From NCBI GenBank assembly GCA_963740255.1, contig CAVUDO010000002.1:1922001-1986000 (forward strand): a stretch of DNA of 64,000 nucleotides. Direction: 5' to 3'. Shown piece by piece: positions 1 through 7,422 of the stretch. Made by a program: the position numbers and the translations under genes. Position 1 is the first letter of the stretch, and each line of letters starts with the position of its first letter. This stretch comes from CAVUDO01 sp963740255. Its GTDB lineage: Bacteria; Actinomycetota; Actinomycetes; Mycobacteriales; Cryptosporangiaceae. The notes beneath the pieces are model-generated. The model did not search any database, was not told where the DNA came from, and worked only from the letters and a program-made list of their open reading frames with translations.

Positions 1-129
1 GTGCTCGTCGCGCTCGTCCTGGCCTACCGCGTCCGCCGCGATCCCCCGCCGCCGGCCGGCGGCGCCAGCGGGGACGGCGACGCCGTGGACGCCCGCTCGG
101 CGCCGCGCCCAGCCGTCAGCGGTTCGTAA
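1..129 (+). CDS. 3' end of a membrane-protein gene (partial)
   Basis: Only the last 42 codons lie in the window. They read the end of a hydrophobic segment (LVALVLAY), a basic anchor (RVRRD) and a Pro/Gly/Ala-rich tail that ends at TAA 127-129. This pattern suits the C-terminus of an integral membrane protein with a cytoplasmic tail. The family cannot be named from this fragment. The next gene starts 46 nt downstream on the same strand, so the two may be co-transcribed. Confidence 0.5.
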   Translation: MLVALVLAYRVRRDPPPPAGGASGDGDAVDARSAPRPAVSGS

Positions 130-175
130 TAGTCCGCACCGCGACCAGCGGGCCGCGGTGGGCTTGAATCGAGCC

Positions 176-952
176 ATGACCACAGCGCCGCACCAGACGC
201 CTCCTGCCGCGCCCCCCTCCCGCCGCGCCTGGTGGCTCGGGCTGGCCCTGAAAGTCCTGATCGCCGCGGCCGTCCTCGGGTTGATCGCGGCGTGGAAGCC
301 AGGGCTGGTGTTGGGGACATTCAAGAGCCCGCTTGCCTGGCTGTTCATCGTCGGGCTGGTCGCGGTGGCCGCCTTGGCGCAGTGGGCGGTCGGCAGGGCG
401 CGCGGACCGGGCTGGCTGGGCCGGACCGCCTTCTACGTGCCCATCGCGGTGGCGCTGGTTGTCCTCGTGCTGCCGTCGTTCCGGTCCGAGCGGGTGGACG
501 AGGCAGCGTCCGCCGACATCGTCAACGCCCAACCGGCACCTGCCACGACCGCCCCGGCGCCCGTACCGGGTGGCAGCTCCACGGCCTCGGCGGACAAGCC
601 CCGCACCGCGAAGCCGGCGGCACCTGCCGGGCCGGTCGAACTCGGTCGCGCGTCGCTGGCCGGGATCGACCACCGCGCGTCCGGCACGGCCCGGGTGATC
701 CGCACCGCCGACGGCCGGATCGTGGTGCGACTGGAGTCCCTCGACGTGGAGAACGGCCCCGACTACTACGTCCACCTCGTGCCGGGCGCCGACAAATCCC
801 GGCCCGGCGGCGTCGACCTCGGCAAACTCAAAGGCAACACCGGCAACCAGACCTACACCGCGCCGGCCGGCACGGCGGTCGACGGGCCGGTCACGGTGCT
901 CATCTGGTGCCGGGCGTTCCAGGTGCCGGTCGCCAACGCCACGATCGGCTGA
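176..952 (+). CDS. Membrane-anchored DM13-domain protein
   Basis: A 258-residue protein. Three hydrophobic segments in the first ~100 residues (around 19-38, 52-72 and 84-101) are followed by a Pro/Ala/Thr-rich linker of about 50 residues and a C-terminal domain of about 100 residues. That domain has DM13 features: a DYYVHLVPG strand, LGKLKGNTGNQTY, and a final strand with a single conserved Cys (VLIWCRAF). DM13 domains are small beta-sandwich domains proposed to act in redox or electron transfer outside the membrane; the function here is inferred. The ATG at 176 is preferred over an in-frame GTG at 158 because the N-terminus then begins MTTAPHQ, just ahead of the first membrane segment. It converges on glmM. 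Confidence 0.75.
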   Translation: MTTAPHQTPPAAPPSRRAWWLGLALKVLIAAAVLGLIAAWKPGLVLGTFKSPLAWLFIVGLVAVAALAQWAVGRARGPGWLGRTAFYVPIAVALVVLVLPSFRSERVDEAASADIVNAQPAPATTAPAPVPGGSSTASADKPRTAKPAAPAGPVELGRASLAGIDHRASGTARVIRTADGRIVVRLESLDVENGPDYYVHLVPGADKSRPGGVDLGKLKGNTGNQTYTAPAGTAVDGPVTVLIWCRAFQVPVANATIG

Positions 953-953
953 C

Positions 954-1040
954 CGCGCGGGACCAGCCGGGGCAGCGGCGCGGATCAGCGTGGAGCCGCC
1001 AGCGCGGTCCGCCGGCGCGGGTCAGCCGGGCAGTGGCGCG
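954..1040. repeat. Imperfect direct repeat between convergent genes
   Basis: Two copies of a ~25-bp GC-rich word (core CAGCCGGG-CAG-GGCGCG) lie at about 956-982 and 1015-1040. They fill most of the 88-nt space between the DM13 gene and glmM. The second copy abuts the glmM stop codon. No clean terminator stem was found. The function is unknown, and chance similarity in GC-rich sequence is possible. Confidence 0.35.
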
Positions 1041-2387
1041 TCAGCCGCCGGCGGCGGCCACGACGGCCGCGATCCGGTGCGCGATCGCGTCGGCCTGCTC
1101 CTGCGAGCCGGCCTCGACCATCACCCGCACCAACTGCTCGGTCCCCGAGGGGCGCAGCAGCACCCGGCCTCCCTCGCCCAGCTCGCCCTCGGCGACGGTC
1201 ACCGCCTCGGCCACCGAGGACGCCGCGGCCACGGCTGCCTTGTCGCCCACCCGGACGTTCACCAGCACCTGCGGCAGCCGGTGGACGACACCGGCCAACG
1301 CCGAGAGCGGCTGACCGGTCGCGGCAACCCGGGCAGCGAGGTGCGCGGCGGTGAGCAGGCCGTCGCCGGTGGTCGCGTAGGCCGGCATCACGAGGTGGCC
1401 GCTCTGCTCGCCGCCGAGCGCGAGCCGCTGGGCGCGCAGCGTCTCCAACACGTAGCGGTCGCCGACCGCGGTGGTCACCAGCTCGACGCCGGCCTCCCGC
1501 ATCGCGATCCGCAGCCCCAGGTTGCTCATCACGGTCACCACCAGCGTGTCGGCGGTGAGCGTGCCGGCCTCCTTCATCGCCAGCGCGAGTACGGCCATGA
1601 TCTGGTCGCCGTCGACCACCTCGCCGTCGGCGTCCACAGCCAGGCAGCGGTCGGCATCGCCGTCGTGGGCGATGCCCAGGTGGGCCTGGTGCTCCAGGAC
1701 GGCCTTGCGCAGGCCGTCCAGATGGGTCGAGCCGCAGCCGTCGTTGATGTTCAGCCCGTCCGGCTGGTCGCCGATCGCCACCACGGACGCGCCGGCTCGG
1801 CGGTAGAGCTCCGGGGCCACCGACGCCGCGGCGCCGTGCGCGCAGTCCACCACCAGCCGCAGTCCGTCGAGCCGATGCGTCAGCGTGCCGAGGAGGTGGT
1901 CGAGGTAGCGCCCGGCGCCGTCGGGCAGGTCGCGGATCCGCCCGACACCGGCGCCGACGGGTCTGGTCCAGTCGCGGGCGGCGTTGTCGGCGACCGCGGC
2001 CTCGATGGCGTCCTCGACCTCGTCGGGGAGCTTGTGGCCGCCGCGCGCGAACAGTTTCACGCCGTTGTCCGGCATCGGGTTGTGGCTGGCCGAGAGCATC
2101 ACGCCGAGGTCGGCGTCCAGGGCGGCGGTGAGGAAGGCCACGGCCGGCGTCGGCAGCACCCCGACCCGCACGACGTCCGCACCCGCGCTGGCCAGACCGG
2201 CGCACACGGCGGCCTCGAGCATCTCGCCGCTGGCGCGGGGATCCCGGCCGACCACGGCGAGCGAGCGGTGCCCGGCCCGGTCGGTGAGCACATGGGCGGC
2301 GGCCACAGCCACAGCCATCGCCAGCTCAGGAGTCAGATCCCCGTTGGCGAGCCCCCGCACCCCGTCGGTCCCGAACAACCGCCCCAC
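1041..2387 (-). CDS. glmM: Phosphoglucosamine mutase GlmM
   Basis: Interconverts glucosamine-6-phosphate and glucosamine-1-phosphate in the cytoplasm, feeding UDP-GlcNAc and hence peptidoglycan. The 448-residue length is normal. Visible motifs are the N-terminal LFGTDGVRG, the phosphoserine loop LSASHNP (catalytic Ser about residue 101), the metal loop DGDADR, and the C-terminal phosphate-binding RPSGTEQLVR. It starts at GTG 2387, with only a moderate purine-rich stretch upstream. It is the last gene of the leftward rplM-rpsI-glmM run and is separated from rpsI by 198 nt that hold a structured repeat (2438-2558). Confidence 0.97.
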   Translation of the reverse strand: MGRLFGTDGVRGLANGDLTPELAMAVAVAAAHVLTDRAGHRSLAVVGRDPRASGEMLEAAVCAGLASAGADVVRVGVLPTPAVAFLTAALDADLGVMLSASHNPMPDNGVKLFARGGHKLPDEVEDAIEAAVADNAARDWTRPVGAGVGRIRDLPDGAGRYLDHLLGTLTHRLDGLRLVVDCAHGAAASVAPELYRRAGASVVAIGDQPDGLNINDGCGSTHLDGLRKAVLEHQAHLGIAHDGDADRCLAVDADGEVVDGDQIMAVLALAMKEAGTLTADTLVVTVMSNLGLRIAMREAGVELVTTAVGDRYVLETLRAQRLALGGEQSGHLVMPAYATTGDGLLTAAHLAARVAATGQPLSALAGVVHRLPQVLVNVRVGDKAAVAAASSVAEAVTVAEGELGEGGRVLLRPSGTEQLVRVMVEAGSQEQADAIAHRIAAVVAAAGG

Positions 2388-2437
2388 TTCTCACCGCCAA
2401 GCCTTGAGATCAGCCCTCGTCTTGAAACCTCAGCACA

Positions 2438-2558
2438 CCGAGCGGCGAGCGAGGGCGGTCCAGGGGCCGTCCGGCAAGGCCGCAGGAGGCGCCGCGGCCG
2501 TTGGGCCGCAAGCCGACGAGAACGCCGCCGGTCGGTTCCTGGGCCGTCCGCAGCGACC
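2438..2558 (+). repeat. Structured dispersed repeat, copy A (candidate RNA)
   Basis: This 121-bp element shares four near-identical blocks with 32892-33016: CCGAGCGGCGAGCGAGGGCG, GCAGGAGGCGCCGCGGCC, GCCGCAAGCCGACGAGAACG and GGGCCGTCCGCAGCGACC. The blocks are separated by variable segments. The variable segments CCAGGGGCCGTCCGG and CCGGTCGGTTCCTGG pair with each other (14 of 15 positions, two of them G-U in the + sense). In copy B both arms differ but still pair. Inside the long helix is a hairpin GCGGCC-GTTG-GGCCGC. Covariation of this kind indicates selection on RNA or cruciform structure. Preference for the + strand is inferred from wobble pairs that would be C-A mismatches in the opposite sense. 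It lies behind rpsI. No Rfam family could be assigned by eye. Confidence 0.75.
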
Positions 2559-2573
2559 CCTGGCACCCCAGGG
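2558..2573 (-). terminator. Short hairpin behind rpsI
   Basis: The inverted repeat CCCTGG-CACC-CCAGGG lies 12 nt after the rpsI stop. The stem is only 6 bp and has no U-run, so it is at best a weak terminator or RNA stabiliser. It touches the end of repeat copy A. Confidence 0.35.
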
Positions 2574-2585
2574 CGAACGAGCGCG

Positions 2586-2987
2586 TCAGCGCTTGGAGTA
2601 CTGGGGTGCCTTACGCGCCTTCTTCAGGCCGTACTTCTTGCGCTCCTTGACCCGGGGGTCACGGGTGAGGAAGCCGGCCTTCTTCAGTGGCGGACGGTCC
2701 TCGGGCTCGACGATGATCAGCGCGCGGGCGATGCCAAGCCGCAGCGCGCCGGCCTGCCCGGTGACGCCGCCGCCCTTGAGGCTCGCGATCACGTCGTACT
2801 GGTCGACCTTCTCCAGCGTGACGAACGGCTCACGGATGGACTGCTGGTGGACCTTGTTGGGGAAGTACTGCTCCAGCGTCCGGCCGTTCAACTTGAACTG
2901 GCCGGTGCCGGGAACCAGGCGGACCCGGACGATCGCCTGCTTGCGGCGGCCGACCGTCTGCACGGGCTTCTCGATGGCGGTGGTCAC
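2586..2987 (-). CDS. rpsI: 30S ribosomal protein S9
   Basis: A 133-residue S9 (uS9). It has the GRRKQAIVRVRL strand, the GGGVTGQAGALRLGIARAL core and the basic C-terminal tail ending in QYSKR, whose last Arg reaches the P-site tRNA in ribosome structures. It starts at GTG 2987, with GGAGAAG about nine bases upstream. It follows rplM by 30 nt and is co-transcribed with it, as in most bacteria. Confidence 0.98.
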   Translation of the reverse strand: MTTAIEKPVQTVGRRKQAIVRVRLVPGTGQFKLNGRTLEQYFPNKVHQQSIREPFVTLEKVDQYDVIASLKGGGVTGQAGALRLGIARALIIVEPEDRPPLKKAGFLTRDPRVKERKKYGLKKARKAPQYSKR

Positions 2988-3017
2988 GCTGTCTCGCTTC
3001 TCCTCGACCTGGCGCGA

Positions 3018-3461
3018 CTACTGCGCGACCTGAGTGATCTCGAACGGGGTGGGCATCTGGGCGGCGTGCGGGTGCTCCGGACCGGCGTAGACCTTCAGCT
3101 TCTTGATCATCTGCCGGCCGATCTTGTTCTTCGGGAGCATGCCGCGCACCGCGAGTTCGATCGCCCGCTCGGGACGCTGCTCCAGCAGCACCGAGTAGGG
3201 CACGCGCTTGAGACCGCCCGGGTAGCCGGAGTGGCGGAACGCGACCTTGCTCTCGCGCTTGTTGCCGGTCAGCGCCACGTTCTTGGCGTTGACGACGATG
3301 ACGAAGTCACCGGTGTCGACGTGCGGCGCGAAGATCGGCTTGTGCTTGCCGCGCAGCAAGGTGGCGGCGTGGCTGGCGAGCCGGCCGAGCACGACATCGT
3401 TGGCGTCGATGACATGCCATTGCCGCTGGACATCTCCGGCCTTCGGGCTGAACGTACGCAC
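3018..3461 (-). CDS. rplM: 50S ribosomal protein L13
   Basis: A 147-residue L13 (uL13), an early-assembling 50S protein. It begins at GTG 3461 with the family N-terminus (V/M)RTFSPKAGDVQRQWHVIDA and has an AAG-G Shine-Dalgarno about 8 nt upstream. An in-frame ATG at 3566 would add 35 residues not typical of L13. Core motifs DTGDFVIVVNA and KIGRQMIKKLKVYAG are present. It is the first gene of rplM-rpsI-glmM, driven by the promoter at 3583-3612. Confidence 0.97.
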   Translation of the reverse strand: MRTFSPKAGDVQRQWHVIDANDVVLGRLASHAATLLRGKHKPIFAPHVDTGDFVIVVNAKNVALTGNKRESKVAFRHSGYPGGLKRVPYSVLLEQRPERAIELAVRGMLPKNKIGRQMIKKLKVYAGPEHPHAAQMPTPFEITQVAQ

Positions 3462-3582
3462 AGGGCTACCTTGTCTCGTTCTCCGGGATCCGCTGGTTCG
3501 CTCACCGGCGGTTTTCGTGCGCGTCATGCCTGGACGCCCCGCCACAGACCGGCGAGGAGAACGCATCGCGCAACAGCGTTCT

Positions 3583-3612
3583 ACGATACCCGGCCCGGTC
3601 AGGCACGGTCAA
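3583..3612 (-). promoter_or_regulatory. Sigma-A-type promoter of rplM-rpsI
   Basis: On the minus strand TTGACC (3612-3607) and TATCGT (3588-3583) are separated by 18 bp. This gives an mRNA leader of roughly 115 nt before rplM. It lies in the 300-nt divergent space (3462-3761) between rplM and the Pro/Gln/Tyr-rich membrane protein; nothing else convincing was seen there except a weak TACGCT box just before the rightward ATG. Confidence 0.7.
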
Positions 3613-3761
3613 AGCGGGCGCTGTCCCAGGCGGGGTCCGACCGGCTGTGCTGCCTGCAGGCACCGGCTCCGACGTTCCGGCCGAAGGTTCTGCCCGATCG
3701 TCCGGACAGAACGTCGGGAGTCCGACCGGCAGTACGAGCGAACGGTAGTTACGCTCACCCC

Positions 3762-4847
3762 ATGAGCAACCCACCAGGCCAGCCGGGCTGGGGACAACCG
3801 CCGTACGGCGAACCCGGCCCGGGCCAACCCGACTACAGCCAGCCGGGAACGCCGAATGCCGAGCCGCCGGGCTACGGCAGCCCGTACCCGTCCTACGAGC
3901 AGCCGGCGTCGGGGCAGCCCGCCTACGGCCAGGAGTACGGCCAGCCGCCCTACAGCCAGCCCGACCCGTACGCCACCCAGCAGTACTCCTCGCCGCCGGA
4001 CTACCCGCAGCAGTACTCGGGGCCACCGGCCGACCAGGGGTACGGCCAGACCCAGGCGCTCCCGGCGTACGCCGACCCGGGTCAGCCCGGCGGGCCGGCG
4101 TACCCGGGATACCCCGGCTACGGCACACCCCCGCCACCGCCGAAGAAGAGCAACACCGGCCTGATCGTGGGCGTCGTGATCGGCGTGGTGGTGCTGCTGG
4201 TCTGCGTGGGCACCGGCATCGGCGTCTTCGCGCTGAGCAACGCCGACCCGACCGCCAGCGGCACACCCACGGCCGGCGCCACCTCCACGCCCACCGACGA
4301 CTCGACGCCGAGCGACGGGCCGAGCACGACCGACGGCGACAAGCTCGCCTCCCGGACGACCGACTCGGCCCCGCTGAGCCTCTCGGAGTTCAGCCAGTCG
4401 TCGTACTCGGTGGGAAGCGGGTCGTTCGAGCGCACCGGCGAGGACGAGTCGTCCAGCTGCTCGCTGGCGGTGGACGGCAAGGCGAAGTCGCTGGTCCGCA
4501 CGCTGGACTGCAGCCAGGTGGCCAGTGTCACCGCGGTGAACTCCGCGGGCTGTGTCATCACGTTCGGCGCGATCAACCTGCCGGATGAGGAAGCCGCGAC
4601 GCAGGCCCAGGCCAAGATCGCCGGTGGCGACTCCGGGAGCTTCATCCCGCGTCGCCACGGCGCTGCGAAGGAGGGCCAGGCCGGCAACAAGGACTGGTGG
4701 TTCTTCCGGCAGGCCGTCGGCCACTGGGTGATCTTCGCGACGGGCGCCTACGCCAGCGGCAAGAAGGCAGCCAACGACCCCACGATCACCTCGTGCGACA
4801 AGGACTTCCTGTCGCTGATGGAGACCACGATCGACAAGCGGCGCTGA
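3762..4847 (+). CDS. Single-pass membrane protein with Pro/Gln/Tyr-rich cytoplasmic region
   Basis: A 361-residue protein of no named family. Residues 1-~125 are a low-complexity Pro/Gly/Gln/Tyr region with repeated YGQP and YSQP words. A PPPPPKKSN linker leads into one strong membrane helix (~residues 130-150). A Thr/Ser/Pro/Asp-rich stalk of ~45 residues follows, then an outside domain of ~165 residues with four cysteines that could form disulfides (SSSCSL, LDCSQ, AGCVI, TSCDK). The layout (disordered inside, helix, stalk, Cys-containing outside domain) is common in actinobacterial cell-envelope proteins. It starts at ATG 3762. It ends at a bidirectional terminator shared with the convergent esterase. 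Confidence 0.75.
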   Translation: MSNPPGQPGWGQPPYGEPGPGQPDYSQPGTPNAEPPGYGSPYPSYEQPASGQPAYGQEYGQPPYSQPDPYATQQYSSPPDYPQQYSGPPADQGYGQTQALPAYADPGQPGGPAYPGYPGYGTPPPPPKKSNTGLIVGVVIGVVVLLVCVGTGIGVFALSNADPTASGTPTAGATSTPTDDSTPSDGPSTTDGDKLASRTTDSAPLSLSEFSQSSYSVGSGSFERTGEDESSSCSLAVDGKAKSLVRTLDCSQVASVTAVNSAGCVITFGAINLPDEEAATQAQAKIAGGDSGSFIPRRHGAAKEGQAGNKDWWFFRQAVGHWVIFATGAYASGKKAANDPTITSCDKDFLSLMETTIDKRR

Positions 4848-4865
4848 GCCGCGGCACGACGGGCG

Positions 4866-4895
4866 ACGCTCCGGGACGACATCGTCCCGGAGCGT
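4866..4895. terminator. Bidirectional hairpin between convergent genes
   Basis: A perfect 14-bp inverted repeat (ACGCTCCGGGACGA / TCGTCCCGGAGCGT) fills the space between the stops of the membrane-protein gene and the esterase gene. There is no long U-run, as is usual in actinobacteria. It can act in both directions. Confidence 0.8.
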
Positions 4896-4896
4896 C

Positions 4897-5685
4897 TCAC
4901 TGCCGCGAGAGCGCCCGTCCGAGGAACGCCAGGTGGGCCGGCGCCAGCGAGCGCCAGTAGTGGTCGTCGTGGCATCCCTCGGCGAACCGCACCACAGACG
5001 GATCCGGCAGCCGGTCGCGGAATGCCTCGACAGCCGGCGCGAACGGATCGGACCGCCCGCAGTCGACCCGCAGCGCCGCCCGGGCCAGGTGCGCCGTGCC
5101 CGCCGGCGGTGTCCGGGCCCAACCGGCCAGCACGTCGTGGGCCTTCCAGTCTTCCTCGCCGTCGAACGCCGTCGGGTTGACCTGGCGGGCCTCGTCGTAG
5201 GAGCGCCAGATCGCCGGACTCACGGCCACGACGCCCGCGAACCGTTCGGGCTGGGTCTGGCCGAAGAGCAGCGCGCCGTACCCGCCCATCGAATAGCCCA
5301 GCACGCCGAGGCGGTCAGCCGGTGCGGTGGCCAGGCCCCGGTCGGCGAGCAGCGGCAGGAACTCCTCGAACACCATCCGCATCGGGTCGTCGCGGTCGGC
5401 CCGACGGTGCCAGTACCGCTGCCCGCCGAAGCAGGCCGCCAGCGCGTAGGCCCGCGTGCCTCCGGCCACCGCATCGGCGAGGTACCGGTGCAACAGCATC
5501 CCGTCGAACAGGTCGTGCTCGTCCGACGTGTAGCCGTGTAGCACGAGACACACCGGCAGCCGGTGGTCCGGGTTGTGACCGGGTGGATAGGCGAGCACGT
5601 AGGGCACCGTGGTTCCCCGGTGGGTCGAGGCGAACGTCCCGGTCACCAGGGCACCCCCGGCGGCCCGCGGGGGCGGGTCGGCCAC
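4897..5685 (-). CDS. Alpha/beta-hydrolase esterase (esterase D / antigen-85-like fold)
   Basis: A 262-residue serine hydrolase. It has an oxyanion loop LHGYT (~50-53), nucleophile elbow GYSMGG (Ser about residue 132), a candidate acid (Asp 208 or 213) and a His in EGCHDDHYW (His about 239). The arrangement matches the putative-esterase family that includes S-formylglutathione hydrolases and mycolyltransferases. The substrate cannot be deduced. No signal peptide is visible, so it is probably cytoplasmic. It starts at GTG 5685; a GTG at 5646 is an alternative. It lies 36 nt behind the ABC-F gene. Confidence 0.8.
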   Translation of the reverse strand: MADPPPRAAGGALVTGTFASTHRGTTVPYVLAYPPGHNPDHRLPVCLVLHGYTSDEHDLFDGMLLHRYLADAVAGGTRAYALAACFGGQRYWHRRADRDDPMRMVFEEFLPLLADRGLATAPADRLGVLGYSMGGYGALLFGQTQPERFAGVVAVSPAIWRSYDEARQVNPTAFDGEEDWKAHDVLAGWARTPPAGTAHLARAALRVDCGRSDPFAPAVEAFRDRLPDPSVVRFAEGCHDDHYWRSLAPAHLAFLGRALSRQ

Positions 5686-5721
5686 GTCGCACGTTCCGCA
5701 TCGGCCCGGACGACGGTCCGC

Positions 5722-7365
5722 TCAGCGGGCCCGGGCCACCCGGCCGGCGTCCCAGACCGGACCGTCGGTCTCCACCACCCGGCCGTCCCCGCCGAAGCTG
5801 AGGTAGCGGTCGAACTCCCGGGCGAACCACCGGTCGTGGGTCACCGCGAGCACGGTCCCGTCGAACTGGGACAGGCCGTCCTGCAGCGCCCCGGCGGAGT
5901 GCAGGTCGAGGTTGTCGGTGGGCTCGTCCAGCAGCAGCAGCGTACAGCCGGACAGCTCCAGCAGCAGGATCTGGAACCGCGCCTGCTGGCCGCCCGACAG
6001 CGTCCCGAACGTCTGGTCGGCCTGGCCGTGCAGCTCGTACCGGCGCAGGCTGGCGATCGCCTTGCCGCGGTCGCGTCCGGCCCGGTCGCCCTCGCCGCGC
6101 CAGAGGATGTCGACCAGCGTCCGGTCGGCCAGCTCGGGGTGGTCGTGGGTCTGCGCGAAGTGTCCGGGCACCACCCGCGCCCCGAGCCGGCAGACGCCGG
6201 CATGCCGCACCGACGAGCCCTCCGACCCGTCTGGATACGTCTCGGCGAGCAGCCGCAGGTAGTGGCTCTTGCCCGAACCGTTGGAGCCGAGCACCGCCAC
6301 CCGCTCGCCGTAGAAGACCTCGAGGTCGAACGGGTGCATCAGCCCGGTCAGCTCCAGCCCCCGGCAGGTGATGGCCCGGACGCCGGTGCGCCCACCGCCC
6401 AGCCGCATGCTCACCTTCTGCTCGACCGGCCGCTCGGGCGGGCGCCCGGCCGCCTCGAACTTGCGCAGCCGGGTCTGCATCGCGTGGTACCGCGAGGCCA
6501 TGTCCGGCGAGATCGCGGCCTGCTGCTGCAACGTCCGGACCAGGTCCTTGAGGCGCTGGTGCTCCTCCTCCCAGCGCCGGTGCAGCTCGTCGAGGCGCTC
6601 GATCCGGTCGGCGCGGGCCTGGTGCCAGCTGGCGAACCCGCCGCCGTGCACCCAGCTGGAGCGGCCCTCCAGCGTCACCACCTGGGTCGCCGTGCGGGCG
6701 AGCAGCTCCCGGTCGTGGCTGACGTAGAGGACGGTCTTGGTGGTCTCGCGCAGCCGGTCCTCCAACCACCGCTTGCCCGGGACGTCGAGGTAGTTGTCGG
6801 GCTCGTCCAGCAGCAGCACCTGGTCGGGGCCGCGGAGCAGCGCCTCCAGCGCCAGCCGCTTCTGCTCGCCGCCGGAGAGGGTGCGCACCGTCCGGTGCTG
6901 AGCCTGTTCGAACGGGATGCCGAGCGCGGCCACCGTCACGGTGTCCCACAGCACCTCGGCGTCGTACCCGCCGGCGTCGCCCCAGTGCGCCAGGGCGTGG
7001 GCGTACGCCAGTTGGGCCCGCTCGTCGTCGCGTTCCATCAGGGCCAGCTCGCTCGCCTCCACCGCCTCGCCGGCCGCCCGCACGGCCGGAAGCGCCAGCG
7101 CGACCAGGAACTCGCGCACCGTGGTGTCGTCGCGCACCGCACCGATGAACTGGCGCATCACGCCGAGACCGCCGACGGCGGTGATCGCACCGCTGGTGGT
7201 CGGGAGGTCGCCGGCCACCATCCGCAGCAACGTCGTCTTGCCGGTGCCGTTGGCTCCGACCAACGCGACGTTGGCACCGTCGCCCACCCGGAAGGTCACG
7301 TCCCGGAACAGTTCCTGCCCGTCCGGAAGCGTGTGACCGACCGTGTTGACCTCTACGTACCCCAC
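5722..7365 (-). CDS. ABC-F family ATPase
   Basis: A 547-residue protein with two fused ABC ATPase domains and no membrane segments. Walker A motifs are GANGTGKTT (37-45) and GSNGSGKSH (~345). Signatures are LSGGEQKRLALEALL and LSGGQQARFQILLLE, with Walker B LLLDEPDNYLD and LLLDEPTDNLD. A charged helical linker between the domains (about 245-310) is the ribosome-contacting arm in this family. ABC-F proteins act on the ribosome as translation factors or antibiotic-protection factors; which applies here is unknown. It starts at GTG 7365 with AGAGG upstream, 57 nt after truA, so it may be the tail of the alpha operon. Confidence 0.9.
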   Translation of the reverse strand: MGYVEVNTVGHTLPDGQELFRDVTFRVGDGANVALVGANGTGKTTLLRMVAGDLPTTSGAITAVGGLGVMRQFIGAVRDDTTVREFLVALALPAVRAAGEAVEASELALMERDDERAQLAYAHALAHWGDAGGYDAEVLWDTVTVAALGIPFEQAQHRTVRTLSGGEQKRLALEALLRGPDQVLLLDEPDNYLDVPGKRWLEDRLRETTKTVLYVSHDRELLARTATQVVTLEGRSSWVHGGGFASWHQARADRIERLDELHRRWEEEHQRLKDLVRTLQQQAAISPDMASRYHAMQTRLRKFEAAGRPPERPVEQKVSMRLGGGRTGVRAITCRGLELTGLMHPFDLEVFYGERVAVLGSNGSGKSHYLRLLAETYPDGSEGSSVRHAGVCRLGARVVPGHFAQTHDHPELADRTLVDILWRGEGDRAGRDRGKAIASLRRYELHGQADQTFGTLSGGQQARFQILLLELSGCTLLLLDEPTDNLDLHSAGALQDGLSQFDGTVLAVTHDRWFAREFDRYLSFGGDGRVVETDGPVWDAGRVARAR

Positions 7366-7422
7366 AACCTCTGGAGTCTGCCGGGACGGCTGCGGAACCG
7401 CACACCGGTTTCCCGCGCCGGG

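Noticed and set aside
3462..3566. N-terminal 35-residue extension of L13 from ATG 3566
   Set aside because: The GTG at 3461 has a ribosome site and gives the normal family start; the extension is Arg/Thr-rich and not conserved in the family.
990..3761. Very long rightward open frame running through glmM, rpsI and rplM into the membrane-protein gene
   Set aside because: It is the antisense of confidently identified genes; high GC leaves antisense frames open. Only the part from ATG 3762 is a gene.
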